64,000 bases of DNA from Roseobacter sp. SK209-2-6. Lineage in GTDB: Bacteria; Pseudomonadota; Alphaproteobacteria; Rhodobacterales; Rhodobacteraceae. Position 1 is the first letter of the stretch, and every line of letters begins with the position of its first letter. Location of the stretch: contig NZ_AAYC01000001.1 of assembly GCF_000169455.1 (NCBI RefSeq), positions 520,001 to 584,000 on the forward strand. Direction: 5' to 3'. This document shows positions 54,894 to 63,478 of this stretch, one piece after another. The notes beneath the pieces are model-generated. The model did no database searches. It was given only the letters and a program-made list of their open reading frames with translations, and was not told the origin of the DNA. The position numbers were made by a program, and so were the translations under genes.

Positions 54894-55280
54894 ATGAAGC
54901 CGATGAAAGTGATCCTGGCTGCCGTGGCCCTAACCCTGAGCACATTCCCGCTGCGCGCGGACGAATTGTTGGCTGATTATGTGGCCTTTATCGGACAGGA
55001 TGATCTTTACAACTCCAAAGGCACGCGGCTGAGCGAGCCTTGGCAGATCCTGCGACAGGATCGGGCCAACTATCACCGTTTTGGTGTTTCCCAGCCCGGG
55101 GATGAGTGGGATCCGCTTTTCCAAGACAAAGGCAACCGAGCCATCATGGAGCGCATGGTGCAACATGGTTCGATCGCGCAGGCTGCGGGTCGTAGCATTG
55201 TCCAAGGCGGGGTCATGGTGCGGGTAAAGGTCTACGACAATGGATCGCGCGACTACCTGCGTGTCACCGTCACCCGCTAG
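54894..55280 (+). CDS. Small periplasmic protein of unknown function
   Basis: A 128-residue protein with a signal peptide (residues 1-22, ending RADE). Conserved-looking features are QDDLYNSKGTRLSEPWQILRQDRANYHRFG and a C-terminal strand (GGVMVRVKVYDNGSRDYLRVTVTR). I do not recognise the family. The ATG at 54894 has CAGGAG (54881-54886); a TTG (54891) is in frame just before. Its last four bases overlap the end of the convergent YdcF gene. Confidence 0.7.
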   Translation: MKPMKVILAAVALTLSTFPLRADELLADYVAFIGQDDLYNSKGTRLSEPWQILRQDRANYHRFGVSQPGDEWDPLFQDKGNRAIMERMVQHGSIAQAAGRSIVQGGVMVRVKVYDNGSRDYLRVTVTR

Positions 55281-55765
55281 TTTCTGTGCTTCAGGCGTTT
55301 GAGGCGCCAGTAGTAATAGGCCAGAGCAGGGATCTCTCGAAGCCAGGATTTCAGCACCCGATGCCAGGTGGTGCCTGTGGTGCTGGGGCAAGAGACACGA
55401 GTCCTAAGCCCCAGATGGCGCGCCGTCAGCAAGGCGCGCCATTTGTGGTAGTGGTCAGTGACGATCACAATGTCAGTGGTTTCCGGGTCTTCTATCAGGG
55501 CCTTAGCGTTAGTTAGGTTCTCCAGGGTGCTGTGAGAACGATCCTCGAGCAGGATCGCATCTGTCGGCAGGCCCTCCGCCAGGCAGATTTCACGCATGAC
55601 TGCGGCTTCGCTAGGCGGATGCTTCCCCAGCCCTCCAGAACAGATCAGCTGCGAGATCTTCCCGGCTTTGAACAATGCTACCCCGTGCAGGGTTCGGCGC
55701 CGAAGAGTAGGGGAAGCTTCACCACCTGGCCAGACAGCAGCCCCTAGGATGATGGCTATGGTCAT
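55277..55765 (-). CDS. YdcF family protein (DUF218)
   Basis: A 162-residue DUF218 protein. TIAIILGAAVWPGGEASPTLRRRTLHGVALF opens with the ILGAA strand-turn and the Arg of the family; SGGLGKHPPSEAAVMRE and EDRSHSTLENL follow, then VTDHYHKWRALLTARHLGL. Members act in envelope or cofactor-linked processes that are not well defined. The frame runs further upstream into uvrB on the same strand, but the domain begins at ATG 55765. Confidence 0.88.
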   Translation of the reverse strand: MTIAIILGAAVWPGGEASPTLRRRTLHGVALFKAGKISQLICSGGLGKHPPSEAAVMREICLAEGLPTDAILLEDRSHSTLENLTNAKALIEDPETTDIVIVTDHYHKWRALLTARHLGLRTRVSCPSTTGTTWHRVLKSWLREIPALAYYYWRLKRLKHRN

Positions 55766-55910
55766 GGTTGGCCCTGCATTCCAAGTCTCATCATTGATCC
55801 CAAACTGATCCGCGCCAGACCCACCCTCAGTTCCAAAAACTTTCCTCGTGGAAAAGGTGCTTTGGACCATTGCAGGGTGAGCTAGTGCTGCCTGTTGTTT
55901 GTCAAAATAC

Positions 55911-58109
55911 TCAAGAAAACTTCTTCTGGGATTTGCCCCTGTAGGCGCGTGTTCCGGCTTTGCCCGCGGTTGATCGGCCCCTTGACTTGACTGCTGCTTC
56001 GCTGGCGGCCTCGACTGCGGATTGCCGTGCCAAGGGATCGTCAGAGATGGCGAGGTCCACTGCTTCCAGGCGCTTGACCTCATCACGTAGGCGCGCGGCT
56101 TCTTCGAACTCCAGGTTCTCCGCCGCCTTTCGCATTTCGTCGCGCAGGCCTGCCAGATGTGCTTCCAGATTGGCGCCATGCATCGGTTTGTCCACCGTGG
56201 CGGTGACGCGGTTCATATCCACGTCGCCCTCGTAGAGGCCCGCCAAAACATCCTCGACGTTCTTCTTCACGGTCTCGGGTGTGATGCCGTGTTCCAGGTT
56301 ATAAGCGATCTGCTTTTCGCGGCGGCGGTTGGTCTCACCCAGGGCGCGCTCCATCGAGCCGGTGATCTTGTCGGCATACATGATCACCCGGCCATCGGCG
56401 TTACGAGCGGCGCGGCCGATGGTCTGGATCAGCGAGGTTTCCGAGCGCAGGAAGCCCTCTTTGTCGGCATCCAGAATGGCAACCAGACCGCATTCGGGAA
56501 TATCCAGCCCCTCACGCAGCAGGTTGATGCCGATGAGCACGTCAAAGGCGCCGAGGCGCAAATCACGCAGAATCTCGATCCGCTCCAGCGTGTCGATGTC
56601 CGAATGCATATAGCGCACCTTGATGCCTTGTTCGTGGAGGTATTCGGTTAGATCCTCAGCCATGCGCTTGGTCAGGGTGGTCACGAGGGTGCGGAAGCCA
56701 TCGGCGCTGACCTTGCGGATCTCATCCAAAAGGTCATCGACCTGCATTTTTACCGGCCGGATCTCGACCTCTGGGTCCAAGAGGCCGGTGGGGCGAATGA
56801 CTTGCTCGGCAAAGACGCCGCCACTCTGGTCCAGCTCCCAGCCAGAAGGTGTTGCCGAGACAAAGACCGATTGCGGGCGCATGGCGTCCCATTCCTCGAA
56901 CTTCAGCGGGCGGTTGTCCATGCAGGAGGGCAGGCGGAAGCCATGTTCAGCCAAGGTGAATTTACGCCGGTGGTCACCCTTGTACATGCCGCCGATCTGC
57001 GGGACGGAGACGTGGCTTTCATCGGCAAAGACAATGGCGTTGTCGGGGATGAACTCAAACAGGGTCGGGGGCGGCTCGCCGGGGGCGCGGCCGGTCAGAT
57101 AGCGGGAGTAGTTCTCGATCCCGTTGCAATGGCCGGTGGCCTCCAGCATTTCGATGTCAAAATTCGTCCGCTGCTCCAGGCGCTGCGCCTCCAAGAGCTT
57201 GCCGTCGCCGACCAGATTGTCCAGCCGCTGCCGCAGCTCCTGCTTGATCGAGACCACGGCCTGGTTCAGCGTCGGCTTGGGGGTCACATAGTGGGAATTC
57301 GCATAGATGCGGATTTGCTCGAATGTGCCGGTGCGCTCACCGGTCAGCGGGTCGAATTCGGTGATCGCTTCCAGTTCTTCGCCAAAGAAGGACAACTTCC
57401 AGGCGCGGTCTTCGAGGTGGGCCGGGAAGATCTCCAGTGTGTCGCCGCGCACCCGGAAAGAGCCGCGCTGAAAGGCCTGATCGTTGCGCTTGTATTGCTG
57501 GGCAACCAGATCAGCCATGATCTGTCGCTGGTCATACATTTCGCCGGCCTTCAGATCCTGTGTCATCGCCGAATAGGTCTCAACCGAGCCAATACCGTAG
57601 ATGCAGCTGACGGACGCGATGATGATCACGTCATCGCGCTCCAACAGAGCCCGAGTGGCGGAGTGGCGCATCCGGTCGATCTGCTCGTTGATCTGGCTTT
57701 CTTTCTCGATATAGGTGTCCGAGCGCGGCACGTATGCCTCGGGCTGGTAGTAGTCGTAGAAGGAGACGAAGTATTCGACCGAGTTCTCCGGAAAGAACCC
57801 CTTGAATTCGCCGTATAGCTGCGCCGCCAGGGTCTTATTCGGGGCCAGGATGATGGCTGGGCGCTGAGTTTCTTCGATCACCTTGGCCATGGTAAAGGTC
57901 TTGCCGGTGCCGGTGGCGCCCAAAAGCACCTGGTTGCGCTCCCCCTCCAAGACGCCTTGCGACAGTTCTGCAATTGCGGTGGGCTGATCGCCGGCCGGGT
58001 CAAAGGTGGTATTCATGACAAAACGCTTGCCGCCTTCCAGCTTGGGCCGGTGCTGCGGCGCGCGCTGGGTCATCTGCGGTTCGGATTTGTCGGAATGGGC
58101 GTAGGGCAT
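55911..58109 (-). CDS. uvrB: UvrABC system protein B
   Basis: Damage-verification helicase of nucleotide excision repair, 732 residues. Walker A is GATGTGKT (64-71), the beta-hairpin region is [19 protein letters not shown], the DExx box is FADESHV, motif VI is QTIGRAARN, and the C-terminal UVR coiled coil ([17 protein letters not shown]) contacts UvrC. The 60-residue basic C-terminal tail after it is longer than usual. A possible LexA box lies 33 bases upstream of the start. Confidence 0.97.
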   Translation of the reverse strand: MPYAHSDKSEPQMTQRAPQHRPKLEGGKRFVMNTTFDPAGDQPTAIAELSQGVLEGERNQVLLGATGTGKTFTMAKVIEETQRPAIILAPNKTLAAQLYGEFKGFFPENSVEYFVSFYDYYQPEAYVPRSDTYIEKESQINEQIDRMRHSATRALLERDDVIIIASVSCIYGIGSVETYSAMTQDLKAGEMYDQRQIMADLVAQQYKRNDQAFQRGSFRVRGDTLEIFPAHLEDRAWKLSFFGEELEAITEFDPLTGERTGTFEQIRIYANSHYVTPKPTLNQAVVSIKQELRQRLDNLVGDGKLLEAQRLEQRTNFDIEMLEATGHCNGIENYSRYLTGRAPGEPPPTLFEFIPDNAIVFADESHVSVPQIGGMYKGDHRRKFTLAEHGFRLPSCMDNRPLKFEEWDAMRPQSVFVSATPSGWELDQSGGVFAEQVIRPTGLLDPEVEIRPVKMQVDDLLDEIRKVSADGFRTLVTTLTKRMAEDLTEYLHEQGIKVRYMHSDIDTLERIEILRDLRLGAFDVLIGINLLREGLDIPECGLVAILDADKEGFLRSETSLIQTIGRAARNADGRVIMYADKITGSMERALGETNRRREKQIAYNLEHGITPETVKKNVEDVLAGLYEGDVDMNRVTATVDKPMHGANLEAHLAGLRDEMRKAAENLEFEEAARLRDEVKRLEAVDLAISDDPLARQSAVEAASEAAVKSRGRSTAGKAGTRAYRGKSQKKFS

Positions 58110-58141
58110 CTGGCGACTCCGTTGAGGACCGGGGTGATTTT

Positions 58142-58156
58142 GATCTGTTTTTGTTC
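58142..58156 (-). promoter_or_regulatory. Candidate SOS (LexA) box upstream of uvrB
   Basis: GATC-N7-GTTC (58142-58145 and 58153-58156) differs by one base from the alphaproteobacterial LexA box GTTC-N7-GTTC. It is 33 bases upstream of the uvrB start. uvrB is a common SOS target, which supports but does not prove the assignment. Confidence 0.4.
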
Positions 58157-58297
58157 TTGTTCAAGAGGCATTCGCGCAGAAATCCATATGGTGGCTGTTG
58201 CGGCGCTGCAAAACCCATTGAATACGCGCTATTTGCCGCCTTGTGACGGAGGTATTTTCAGCGCATACAAGGCGTAGTGAGTCACAAGGAGACAGCC

Positions 58298-58609
58298 ATG
58301 CGAGCGCGGATCTACCGGCCAGCACGAAATGCCATGACATCCGGTATGGCAAAAACGCGGAAATGGGTTCTGGACTATGCGCCGGCCTCCGCCCGTGAAG
58401 TTGATCCGCTGATGGGCTGGACCTCCTCCAAGGACACTCAAAGCCAGGTGCGCTTGCGTTTCGACAGCAAGGAAGCGGCTCTGGATTATGCTCAGGAACA
58501 TGGAATTGATGCCGAGGTGGTGGATCCAAAACCCCGTGGCGCCAATATCCGCCAAGGTGGATACGGTGAGAATTTCGCCACCAACCGCCGTACTCCCTGG
58601 ACACATTAA
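58298..58609 (+). CDS. ETC complex I subunit (NDUFS4-like)
   Basis: A 103-residue accessory subunit of NADH:ubiquinone oxidoreductase, homologous to the mitochondrial 18-kDa subunit NDUFS4. The family pattern [34 protein letters not shown] and [17 protein letters not shown] is clear. The ATG at 58298 has AAGGAGA seven bases upstream; an earlier GTG (58277) in frame is not supported. It is divergent from uvrB. It is separate from the main nuo operon, as in other alphaproteobacteria. Confidence 0.93.
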   Translation: MRARIYRPARNAMTSGMAKTRKWVLDYAPASAREVDPLMGWTSSKDTQSQVRLRFDSKEAALDYAQEHGIDAEVVDPKPRGANIRQGGYGENFATNRRTPWTH

Positions 58610-58621
58610 AGGCAGCTAACT

Positions 58622-59086
58622 GTGGAGATCCGCAGGGTAGATCCGAGTCTGGCCGAATTGCGTCCTCTGATAGAGGGCAATCAAGCATATGGGGCAGGGG
58701 CCTCACCTGCAGAAAGTGATCACACCTTTGGTGTTGAGGATCTGCGCCAGCATGACGTGCGTTTCTTTGCCCTATTTGAGGGGGAAACAGCCCTAGGCTG
58801 TGGCGCCTACAAAACGCTTCCTGATGGCACAGCAGAGGTCAAATCGGTCTTTGTCGCTGCGGCCGCCCGTGGGCGTGGTTGCGCTGGGCGGCTCATGGAA
58901 TTCCTGGCGCAAGAGGCAAAGGCAGATGGTTTTCAAGCCTTGGTTCTGGAAACGGGATCCGAGCTTTGCCCTGGATATGAGGCTGCCCGCGCGCTCTATG
59001 AGCGGCTGGGGTATTCCTATTGCGATCCAATCTATGGATACAAGAAAGACCCGATGAGCGCCTTTATGCGCCTGGATCTTGAGTAG
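58622..59086 (+). CDS. GNAT family N-acetyltransferase
   Basis: A 154-residue acetyltransferase of the GNAT family. The acetyl-CoA loop is SVFVAAAARGRGCAGRLMEFL (Q/R-x-x-G-x-G/A pattern), followed by ALVLETGSELCPGYEAARALYERLGY. It starts at GTG 58622, 12 bases after the complex I gene, with no ATG nearby, so it probably shares the transcript. The acceptor substrate is unknown. Confidence 0.88.
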   Translation: MEIRRVDPSLAELRPLIEGNQAYGAGASPAESDHTFGVEDLRQHDVRFFALFEGETALGCGAYKTLPDGTAEVKSVFVAAAARGRGCAGRLMEFLAQEAKADGFQALVLETGSELCPGYEAARALYERLGYSYCDPIYGYKKDPMSAFMRLDLE

Positions 59087-59268
59087 CTCTCGCCTGGACG
59101 AGCTTTGGCCTGGGCTTTGATCCGGATTGGCGGAACGACTTGGGGTGAGCCTCTGGGTTTCCGCCGCAGAATATCCGCTCGCAACTAAATCCCCCGTAGT
59201 CCTGAAAACACGAAAGAGCAGGCAGCGCGAAAACGGTCAAAACAGCTGCTCTGTTTGTATGGATTTTG

Positions 59269-59345
59269 TGGCGACCCCGGAAGGACTCGAACCCTCAGCC
59301 TATTGATTAGAAGTCAATTGCTCTATCCAGTTGAGCTACGGGGCC
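59269..59345 (-). tRNA. tRNA-Arg (anticodon TCT)
   Basis: A complete 77-base tRNA on the reverse strand. The acceptor GGCCCCG pairs with CGGGGTC, the discriminator is G, and CCA is encoded. The anticodon stem-loop ATTGA-CTTCTAA-TCAAT gives anticodon TCT, which reads AGA/AGG. The T arm contains GGTTCGAGTCC. It lies between a GNAT gene and the Gtr cassette, a position where integrative elements could enter, but no integrase is present. Confidence 0.97.
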
Positions 59346-59586
59346 TAACCACATGGCGGTGTCTAGCAGATGGAATTTTCATTGAAAAGTGTGATTTCCA
59401 TCGTGCCTTCAACTTCCCTTTCAAGTGCGCGGCCTTGTTTGCGGTGGAGGCATCGGCCCGCTGCCAAGTCGGTTCAGGAGGGTAGTCAGGCGGAAGCAGA
59501 AAGGGGAGCTCGCAAGCGTTTGATCGAACGCGCCCATTTTGACCATGCTTTAGCCGTGGGCCTGTTGGGTGGGTTGAATGTCGCCA
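59346..59586. other. Intergenic region between tRNA-Arg and the Gtr cassette
   Basis: No gene supported. The promoter of the tRNA must lie here on the reverse strand. There is no repeat of the tRNA 3' end, so no attachment-site duplication is seen. Confidence 0.4.
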
Positions 59587-61065
59587 TTAGCTATCAGATT
59601 TTTGCAGCGAGGGTTCCATCTTCTCTTTCATGACCGCAGTGTCAGAGAGTTGCAGAACAACCAGACCAGGCAGGCGATGCAACACATGCGATTGTCCTTC
59701 TGCCAGCAAAGAGGAAGGCAGATCGGGCTTGGCAAGAAGATCAGCGCAGGCCTGAGGTTCATACTCGCAAACAACTATCTTTCGTCCGGTCAGATGCTCC
59801 AAGCGGAATTTGACTGCGTGAAAGCTCTGCAATTGTGAGGCTTTGGCAGGTTTCAGCGACCGATAGGTTCCTGTCACCAAAACAGGCTCTGCCCCAGTGC
59901 CTATTTCAACCGCCAAGTCACTGCTATAGCGCTGCCAGCTGCCAGAGATATGCCTCTCAACTCCGGCAATGATCAGAATGAAAGCGGAAAGTGCAAAGAG
60001 AAGGTTCCCGCCAAGGCGCTTACGACCCTGTTTCTCCAGTTCCAGATAGAGCCAGCCCAAGAAGATCGCATAGTAGGTCCAGATAAATCCACCGGTTCTG
60101 AGAGGTAGTTCAATCCCGGTTTTAACCCCCTGGGCAAAGATCATCGCCATGCCGAGGCCAAGGGCGGCCAAACCATAGGCTGCTTTGTGAGGTGCGTTAC
60201 GGGCAACCAGGAGGATGGCACCGAGGAAGGGCATCCACAGAATGAGGCTGATGGCCGGATTGCCAAAGGCAGCCCCAAGGAGAAACACGTGGAAAAAGTT
60301 GCTGACGACGGAGAGGTTGGCCAGGAGCGAGGCAAGATCATGTGCTGGATTGGGAGTACGCCAATCGGCCATGACAATGCCAAAGATCCCATGCTCAAAG
60401 TAGTTCAGCAGGTAGATCAGCAGCATTCCCAGAATAAAACTGCCAAGGAACACCCCAAGGAGCGCGGCAAGGTCTTTCCAGGAACGTTGAAAATCACTGC
60501 GCGCCAGGCAGAGGGCAAGCAATAGGAACGGGTAGGTCGTATAGGCTGTCAAGGTCACGGGCACAAAAATCACAAGGAGCAACCGGCTGGATTTGCTACT
60601 GAGGTTTGCAGAAAGCAGCGCATAGAGTGCGACAAAGAACAGGCCTGGAATAAGGGTGTTGAACCAGAGAGAGATCATGATCTGCGGCACGGCCAAACCG
60701 GCGAGTATTGCCACAAAGAGGCGCAACAGCAGCGCGCTTCGTTTCCCCAGGGTAAAATGGGTCAACACGCCTAGGTAAACGGCCCAAAACAGATTGTAGA
60801 CCAGGAAATTCAACCAGGCTGGGGTAATCACCTCTCGCAGGTGCCAGATGTAGTTCAGCCAACGCCCTTCATTCAGGGTTTTGCTGTAAAAGAGATCGGG
60901 GATACCCAGAAGCGCTGGATAGTCGTCATGGCGGATCATCGGATCCGCCAGAAAGGTGGCAGCTGGCAAGAGCAATACCGCAAACACGGCCAGAATGGTT
61001 ACTGCAAGCGTGCTGCCCTGCCGCGCAGCGGCGGCGGGTTGCCCTGCATCAGCCACGAAGGTCAT
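59587..61065 (-). CDS. Polytopic membrane glycosyltransferase, GtrII-like
   Basis: A 492-residue inner-membrane protein with about ten hydrophobic helices and a periplasmic C-terminal region of about 100 residues. An acidic motif in the first periplasmic loop (MIRHDDYPALLG) and EGRWLNY resemble the GtrII/GT-C glucosyltransferases that add a sugar from an undecaprenyl carrier to a surface glycan. It is the last gene of the operon with gtrB, gtrA and a methyltransferase; its start overlaps the methyltransferase stop (ATGA at 61062-61065). The serotype-converting role is inferred from context. Confidence 0.72.
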   Translation of the reverse strand: MTFVADAGQPAAAARQGSTLAVTILAVFAVLLLPAATFLADPMIRHDDYPALLGIPDLFYSKTLNEGRWLNYIWHLREVITPAWLNFLVYNLFWAVYLGVLTHFTLGKRSALLLRLFVAILAGLAVPQIMISLWFNTLIPGLFFVALYALLSANLSSKSSRLLLVIFVPVTLTAYTTYPFLLLALCLARSDFQRSWKDLAALLGVFLGSFILGMLLIYLLNYFEHGIFGIVMADWRTPNPAHDLASLLANLSVVSNFFHVFLLGAAFGNPAISLILWMPFLGAILLVARNAPHKAAYGLAALGLGMAMIFAQGVKTGIELPLRTGGFIWTYYAIFLGWLYLELEKQGRKRLGGNLLFALSAFILIIAGVERHISGSWQRYSSDLAVEIGTGAEPVLVTGTYRSLKPAKASQLQSFHAVKFRLEHLTGRKIVVCEYEPQACADLLAKPDLPSSLLAEGQSHVLHRLPGLVVLQLSDTAVMKEKMEPSLQKSDS

Positions 61066-61817
61066 GCTTGGGCTTTTTGTGCCTGGCGGGCAATAACGGC
61101 GGCCCGGCCCTTTGCGATACCCGTCACCATTGCTCGGGGCATCAGCGAGACCACCCCACGGCGCAACCTCCAGCCAAGGCTCCCGGCGAGGGGAACGGGG
61201 CTGCCCATTGGGATTTCCGTCTTTAGAATGCTGGGCGGCAGGCCCTCACGCCCTTCTTTGTTCACATAAAGAATGGTATTGTAGCGATACCAGGGCTCGA
61301 CCTCTGTGCGGTTCTTGAGTGACGGGCGAAGACAGTCGAAAGCGCTATAACCCTGGGCCTCAAAGAGCTCTTGCCAGAAGGACAGGGGCTTTTCGTTGAT
61401 ATGATATTCGCCACCTTGGCCGGAAACAGCCGCAGAAAACAAAACCCGGTTGGAATGGCGTGTAAGGCTGGCGACCAGGGTTGCTGATGCGCTTTCTGGC
61501 AGGTGTTCGCCCACTTCAAGGCTTTGGGCAAGATCGAAACAGCGCTTTAGATCAAAGGGTTGAGTGAGGTCTGCCGCATGAAAATCCTGTGGATTGATCG
61601 CCAGGCGATTCCGGTCAACGTAGTCCCCGTCAGCCGCAGCCGTATCCTGCACGCCCGCCCTTTGCCATTCGCTCAGCCAGACGCCGCGCCCGCTGCCCAG
61701 ATCCAGAACGCTCTGGCAGTGCAACTGGGGCTGAAGCAGTGAGATAAGCGTCTGAGCAGAGCTGCGTGCTCCCTGATCAATGTAGTCGTAGAATGCGTTG
61801 GAATAAACGTGCTGCAT
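61062..61817 (-). CDS. Class I SAM-dependent methyltransferase within the Gtr cassette
   Basis: A 251-residue methyltransferase. The SAM motif is VLDLGSGRGVWLSEW (37-51), followed by the Asp/Asn acceptor side DLAQSLEVGEHL and the GGEYHINEKPLSFWQELFEAQGY segment, which resembles glycan or sugar methyltransferases. The C-terminal basic tail could bind membrane. I start at ATG 61817; the frame upstream runs into gtrA. Its place between gtrA and the GtrII-like gene suggests it modifies the same glycan. Confidence 0.85.
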   Translation of the reverse strand: MQHVYSNAFYDYIDQGARSSAQTLISLLQPQLHCQSVLDLGSGRGVWLSEWQRAGVQDTAAADGDYVDRNRLAINPQDFHAADLTQPFDLKRCFDLAQSLEVGEHLPESASATLVASLTRHSNRVLFSAAVSGQGGEYHINEKPLSFWQELFEAQGYSAFDCLRPSLKNRTEVEPWYRYNTILYVNKEGREGLPPSILKTEIPMGSPVPLAGSLGWRLRRGVVSLMPRAMVTGIAKGRAAVIARQAQKAQA

Positions 61818-61834
61818 GATTGCTCTCTGCTTTC

Positions 61835-62227
61835 TTAGGCCGTTGCGTCTGAGTAAACCCAGAGCCGGAAAATGATGAAATTCTGGACCGGCAGGATGAC
61901 CGCCGCTAGGGCTGCGCTGAACCAGCCGCTCCACCCCAAGTTGGGACCGATTAGGCCGGTCAGGAGGGTCGAGAGGGTGAACCCAAAGCAAATGGTCGCC
62001 GTAAAGCGCATCACTTGACTGATTTCCGCCAGGGGTTGGCGAAAGGTAAAAAGGGTTTGGCCGACATATTGCACACAGATTGCTGAGGTGAAGGCGATGC
62101 CATTGGCCGACAGCTCCCCCAATCCCCACATTTGCAAGAGTGCAAAGGTGGTTACATAGTAAAAGGCCACCCCTCCGCCAACCAAGGCAAAGCGCATAAG
62201 TCGCCCAATCTCACCAGGAGAGGTCAT
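61835..62227 (-). CDS. gtrA: GtrA family flippase
   Basis: A 130-residue membrane protein with four hydrophobic helices, the usual size of GtrA. It is thought to flip undecaprenyl-phosphate-glucose across the inner membrane. FALVGGGVAFYYVTTFALLQ, FTFRQPL and FIIFRLWVY are family features. The start overlaps the gtrB stop (ATGA at 62224-62227). It is the second gene of the cassette. Confidence 0.92.
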   Translation of the reverse strand: MTSPGEIGRLMRFALVGGGVAFYYVTTFALLQMWGLGELSANGIAFTSAICVQYVGQTLFTFRQPLAEISQVMRFTATICFGFTLSTLLTGLIGPNLGWSGWFSAALAAVILPVQNFIIFRLWVYSDATA

Positions 62228-63222
62228 GCGCGTCTCCGGCTGGTTGCCGGGCGTAGATCCCGCAGTTTGTGCGGATCAGCCTCTGGCGGCGGGCTCACGA
62301 CCCCCGGCAGAGTTTCCTGTGACAGAAAGTAAAGCGGCCGCTGTTTCGCTTCCATGTATAGCCTGCCAATATACTCCCCCATGATGCCTAGCGTCAGCAG
62401 CTGCACGCCCGAGAAGAACGACATTGCCAGTACCACCGAGGCCCAACCGGGGGCGGTGCTAAACATGATCAAGGAGCCAAATACATAGATCGCCATCAAG
62501 GCGGTTACCGCGAGGCTCAGGAAGGAGAGACGTGTCGCAATCTTGAGGGGCTTTGTTGAAAACCCGGTCAGTGCATCCGTCGCAAACCGTAGCATCGCGC
62601 GCAGGGGATACTTGGTTTCGCCTGCGATACGGGGATCTCGATTATACTCAATCGCGACCTGGCGATATCCAGCCCAGGCAAACATCCCACGGATGAAGCG
62701 GCTGCGTTCCGGCATGGCCAGAACCGCATCCAGGGCTTGACGGCTCACGAGTCGGAAATCACCGGTATCTTTTGGGATCGGAACATCCGACATAGCGTTC
62801 AAAAAGCGATAGAACCCCCAGGCTGACACCTTCTTGAACAGGGTCTCACCATCCCGCTTGGCCCGGCGGCCATAAACCACGTCAAAATTCTGATCCATGA
62901 TCTTCATCATGTCAGGCAGGAGTTCCGGCGGGTCCTGTAGATCCGCGTCCAGCATAAAGATCCGTTCACCTTTGGCGGCCTCCAGCCCTGCGGTCAGGGC
63001 AACTTGGTGACCGCGATTGGCGGATAGTCTGAGGCCCCGAACCATGGGGTTCAAGGTATGCGCGTCTTCAATTGCTTCCCATGTTGAATCAGAAGAGCCA
63101 TCATCGACAAGAATGATCTCGGCAGAGTTTTTCCAAGGCTCGACCGCTGCAGTGAGACGCTCGACCATCAATGGAATGGCCTCTTCTTCGTTATAGCAAG
63201 GTATGACTACCGATAGTTGCAT
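62224..63222 (-). CDS. gtrB: Glycosyltransferase family 2, GtrB/dolichyl-phosphate-hexose synthase type
   Basis: A 332-residue enzyme that loads a hexose (usually glucose) onto undecaprenyl phosphate. The GT2 domain has VVIPCYNEEEAIP at the start, the nucleotide-binding LVDDGSSDST and the DxD-like LDADLQDPPEL. Two C-terminal hydrophobic helices (about 225-305) anchor it. It is the first gene of gtrB-gtrA-methyltransferase-GtrII. The Shine-Dalgarno site is not obvious. Confidence 0.93.
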   Translation of the reverse strand: MQLSVVIPCYNEEEAIPLMVERLTAAVEPWKNSAEIILVDDGSSDSTWEAIEDAHTLNPMVRGLRLSANRGHQVALTAGLEAAKGERIFMLDADLQDPPELLPDMMKIMDQNFDVVYGRRAKRDGETLFKKVSAWGFYRFLNAMSDVPIPKDTGDFRLVSRQALDAVLAMPERSRFIRGMFAWAGYRQVAIEYNRDPRIAGETKYPLRAMLRFATDALTGFSTKPLKIATRLSFLSLAVTALMAIYVFGSLIMFSTAPGWASVVLAMSFFSGVQLLTLGIMGEYIGRLYMEAKQRPLYFLSQETLPGVVSPPPEADPHKLRDLRPATSRRRA

Positions 63223-63350
63223 TTGGTCGCCTGTCTTTCAAAACTCTGATCAATCTCTGGCCGCTCTTTCGCCGAGCTTGACCTGCAGTTGACCCTTTGA
63301 TTTCGGCGATTCTTGGGCGAGGATGTGGTTTCTTAACACCTTTTAACCTT

Positions 63351-63378
63351 TCTCGACGGCTTTCCTAGATAGTCGAGA
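63351..63378. other. Dyad upstream of a possible small gene
   Basis: TCTCGAC (63351-63357) and GTCGAGA (63372-63378) form a 7-bp stem. It is followed four bases later by a strong Shine-Dalgarno stretch. It is a possible operator or leader structure. Confidence 0.4.
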
Positions 63379-63399
63379 GCCAAGGGAGGGGAGGTGTTT

Positions 63400-63477
63400 A
63401 TGGCTTTGTTTCAGTGTGTTATAACTCAGAAGGCGGTCGCGATCTTAGGGGGGCCGCAACTGCGCCCTCAGATATAG
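63400..63477 (+). CDS. Possible 25-residue small protein
   Basis: ATG 63400 follows AAGGGAGGGGAGG (63382-63394), the strongest ribosome-binding sequence in this stretch, and opens a 25-codon frame (MALFQCVITQK...). It ends at TAG 63475-63477, two bases before the end of the convergent chemotaxis gene. No homology is claimed. It could be a real small protein or leader peptide, or a chance alignment. Confidence 0.3.
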   Translation: MALFQCVITQKAVAILGGPQLRPQI

Positions 63478-63478
63478 T

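Noticed and set aside
59255-59485. A 76-codon forward frame beginning MYGFCGDPGRTRTLSLLIRS
   Set aside because: It is the well-known false product of reading across a tRNA gene (here tRNA-Arg) on the other strand.
59269-59586. Integration site of a genomic island at tRNA-Arg
   Set aside because: There is no integrase gene and no repeat of the tRNA 3' end on either side, although the neighbouring Gtr genes are the kind that islands carry.
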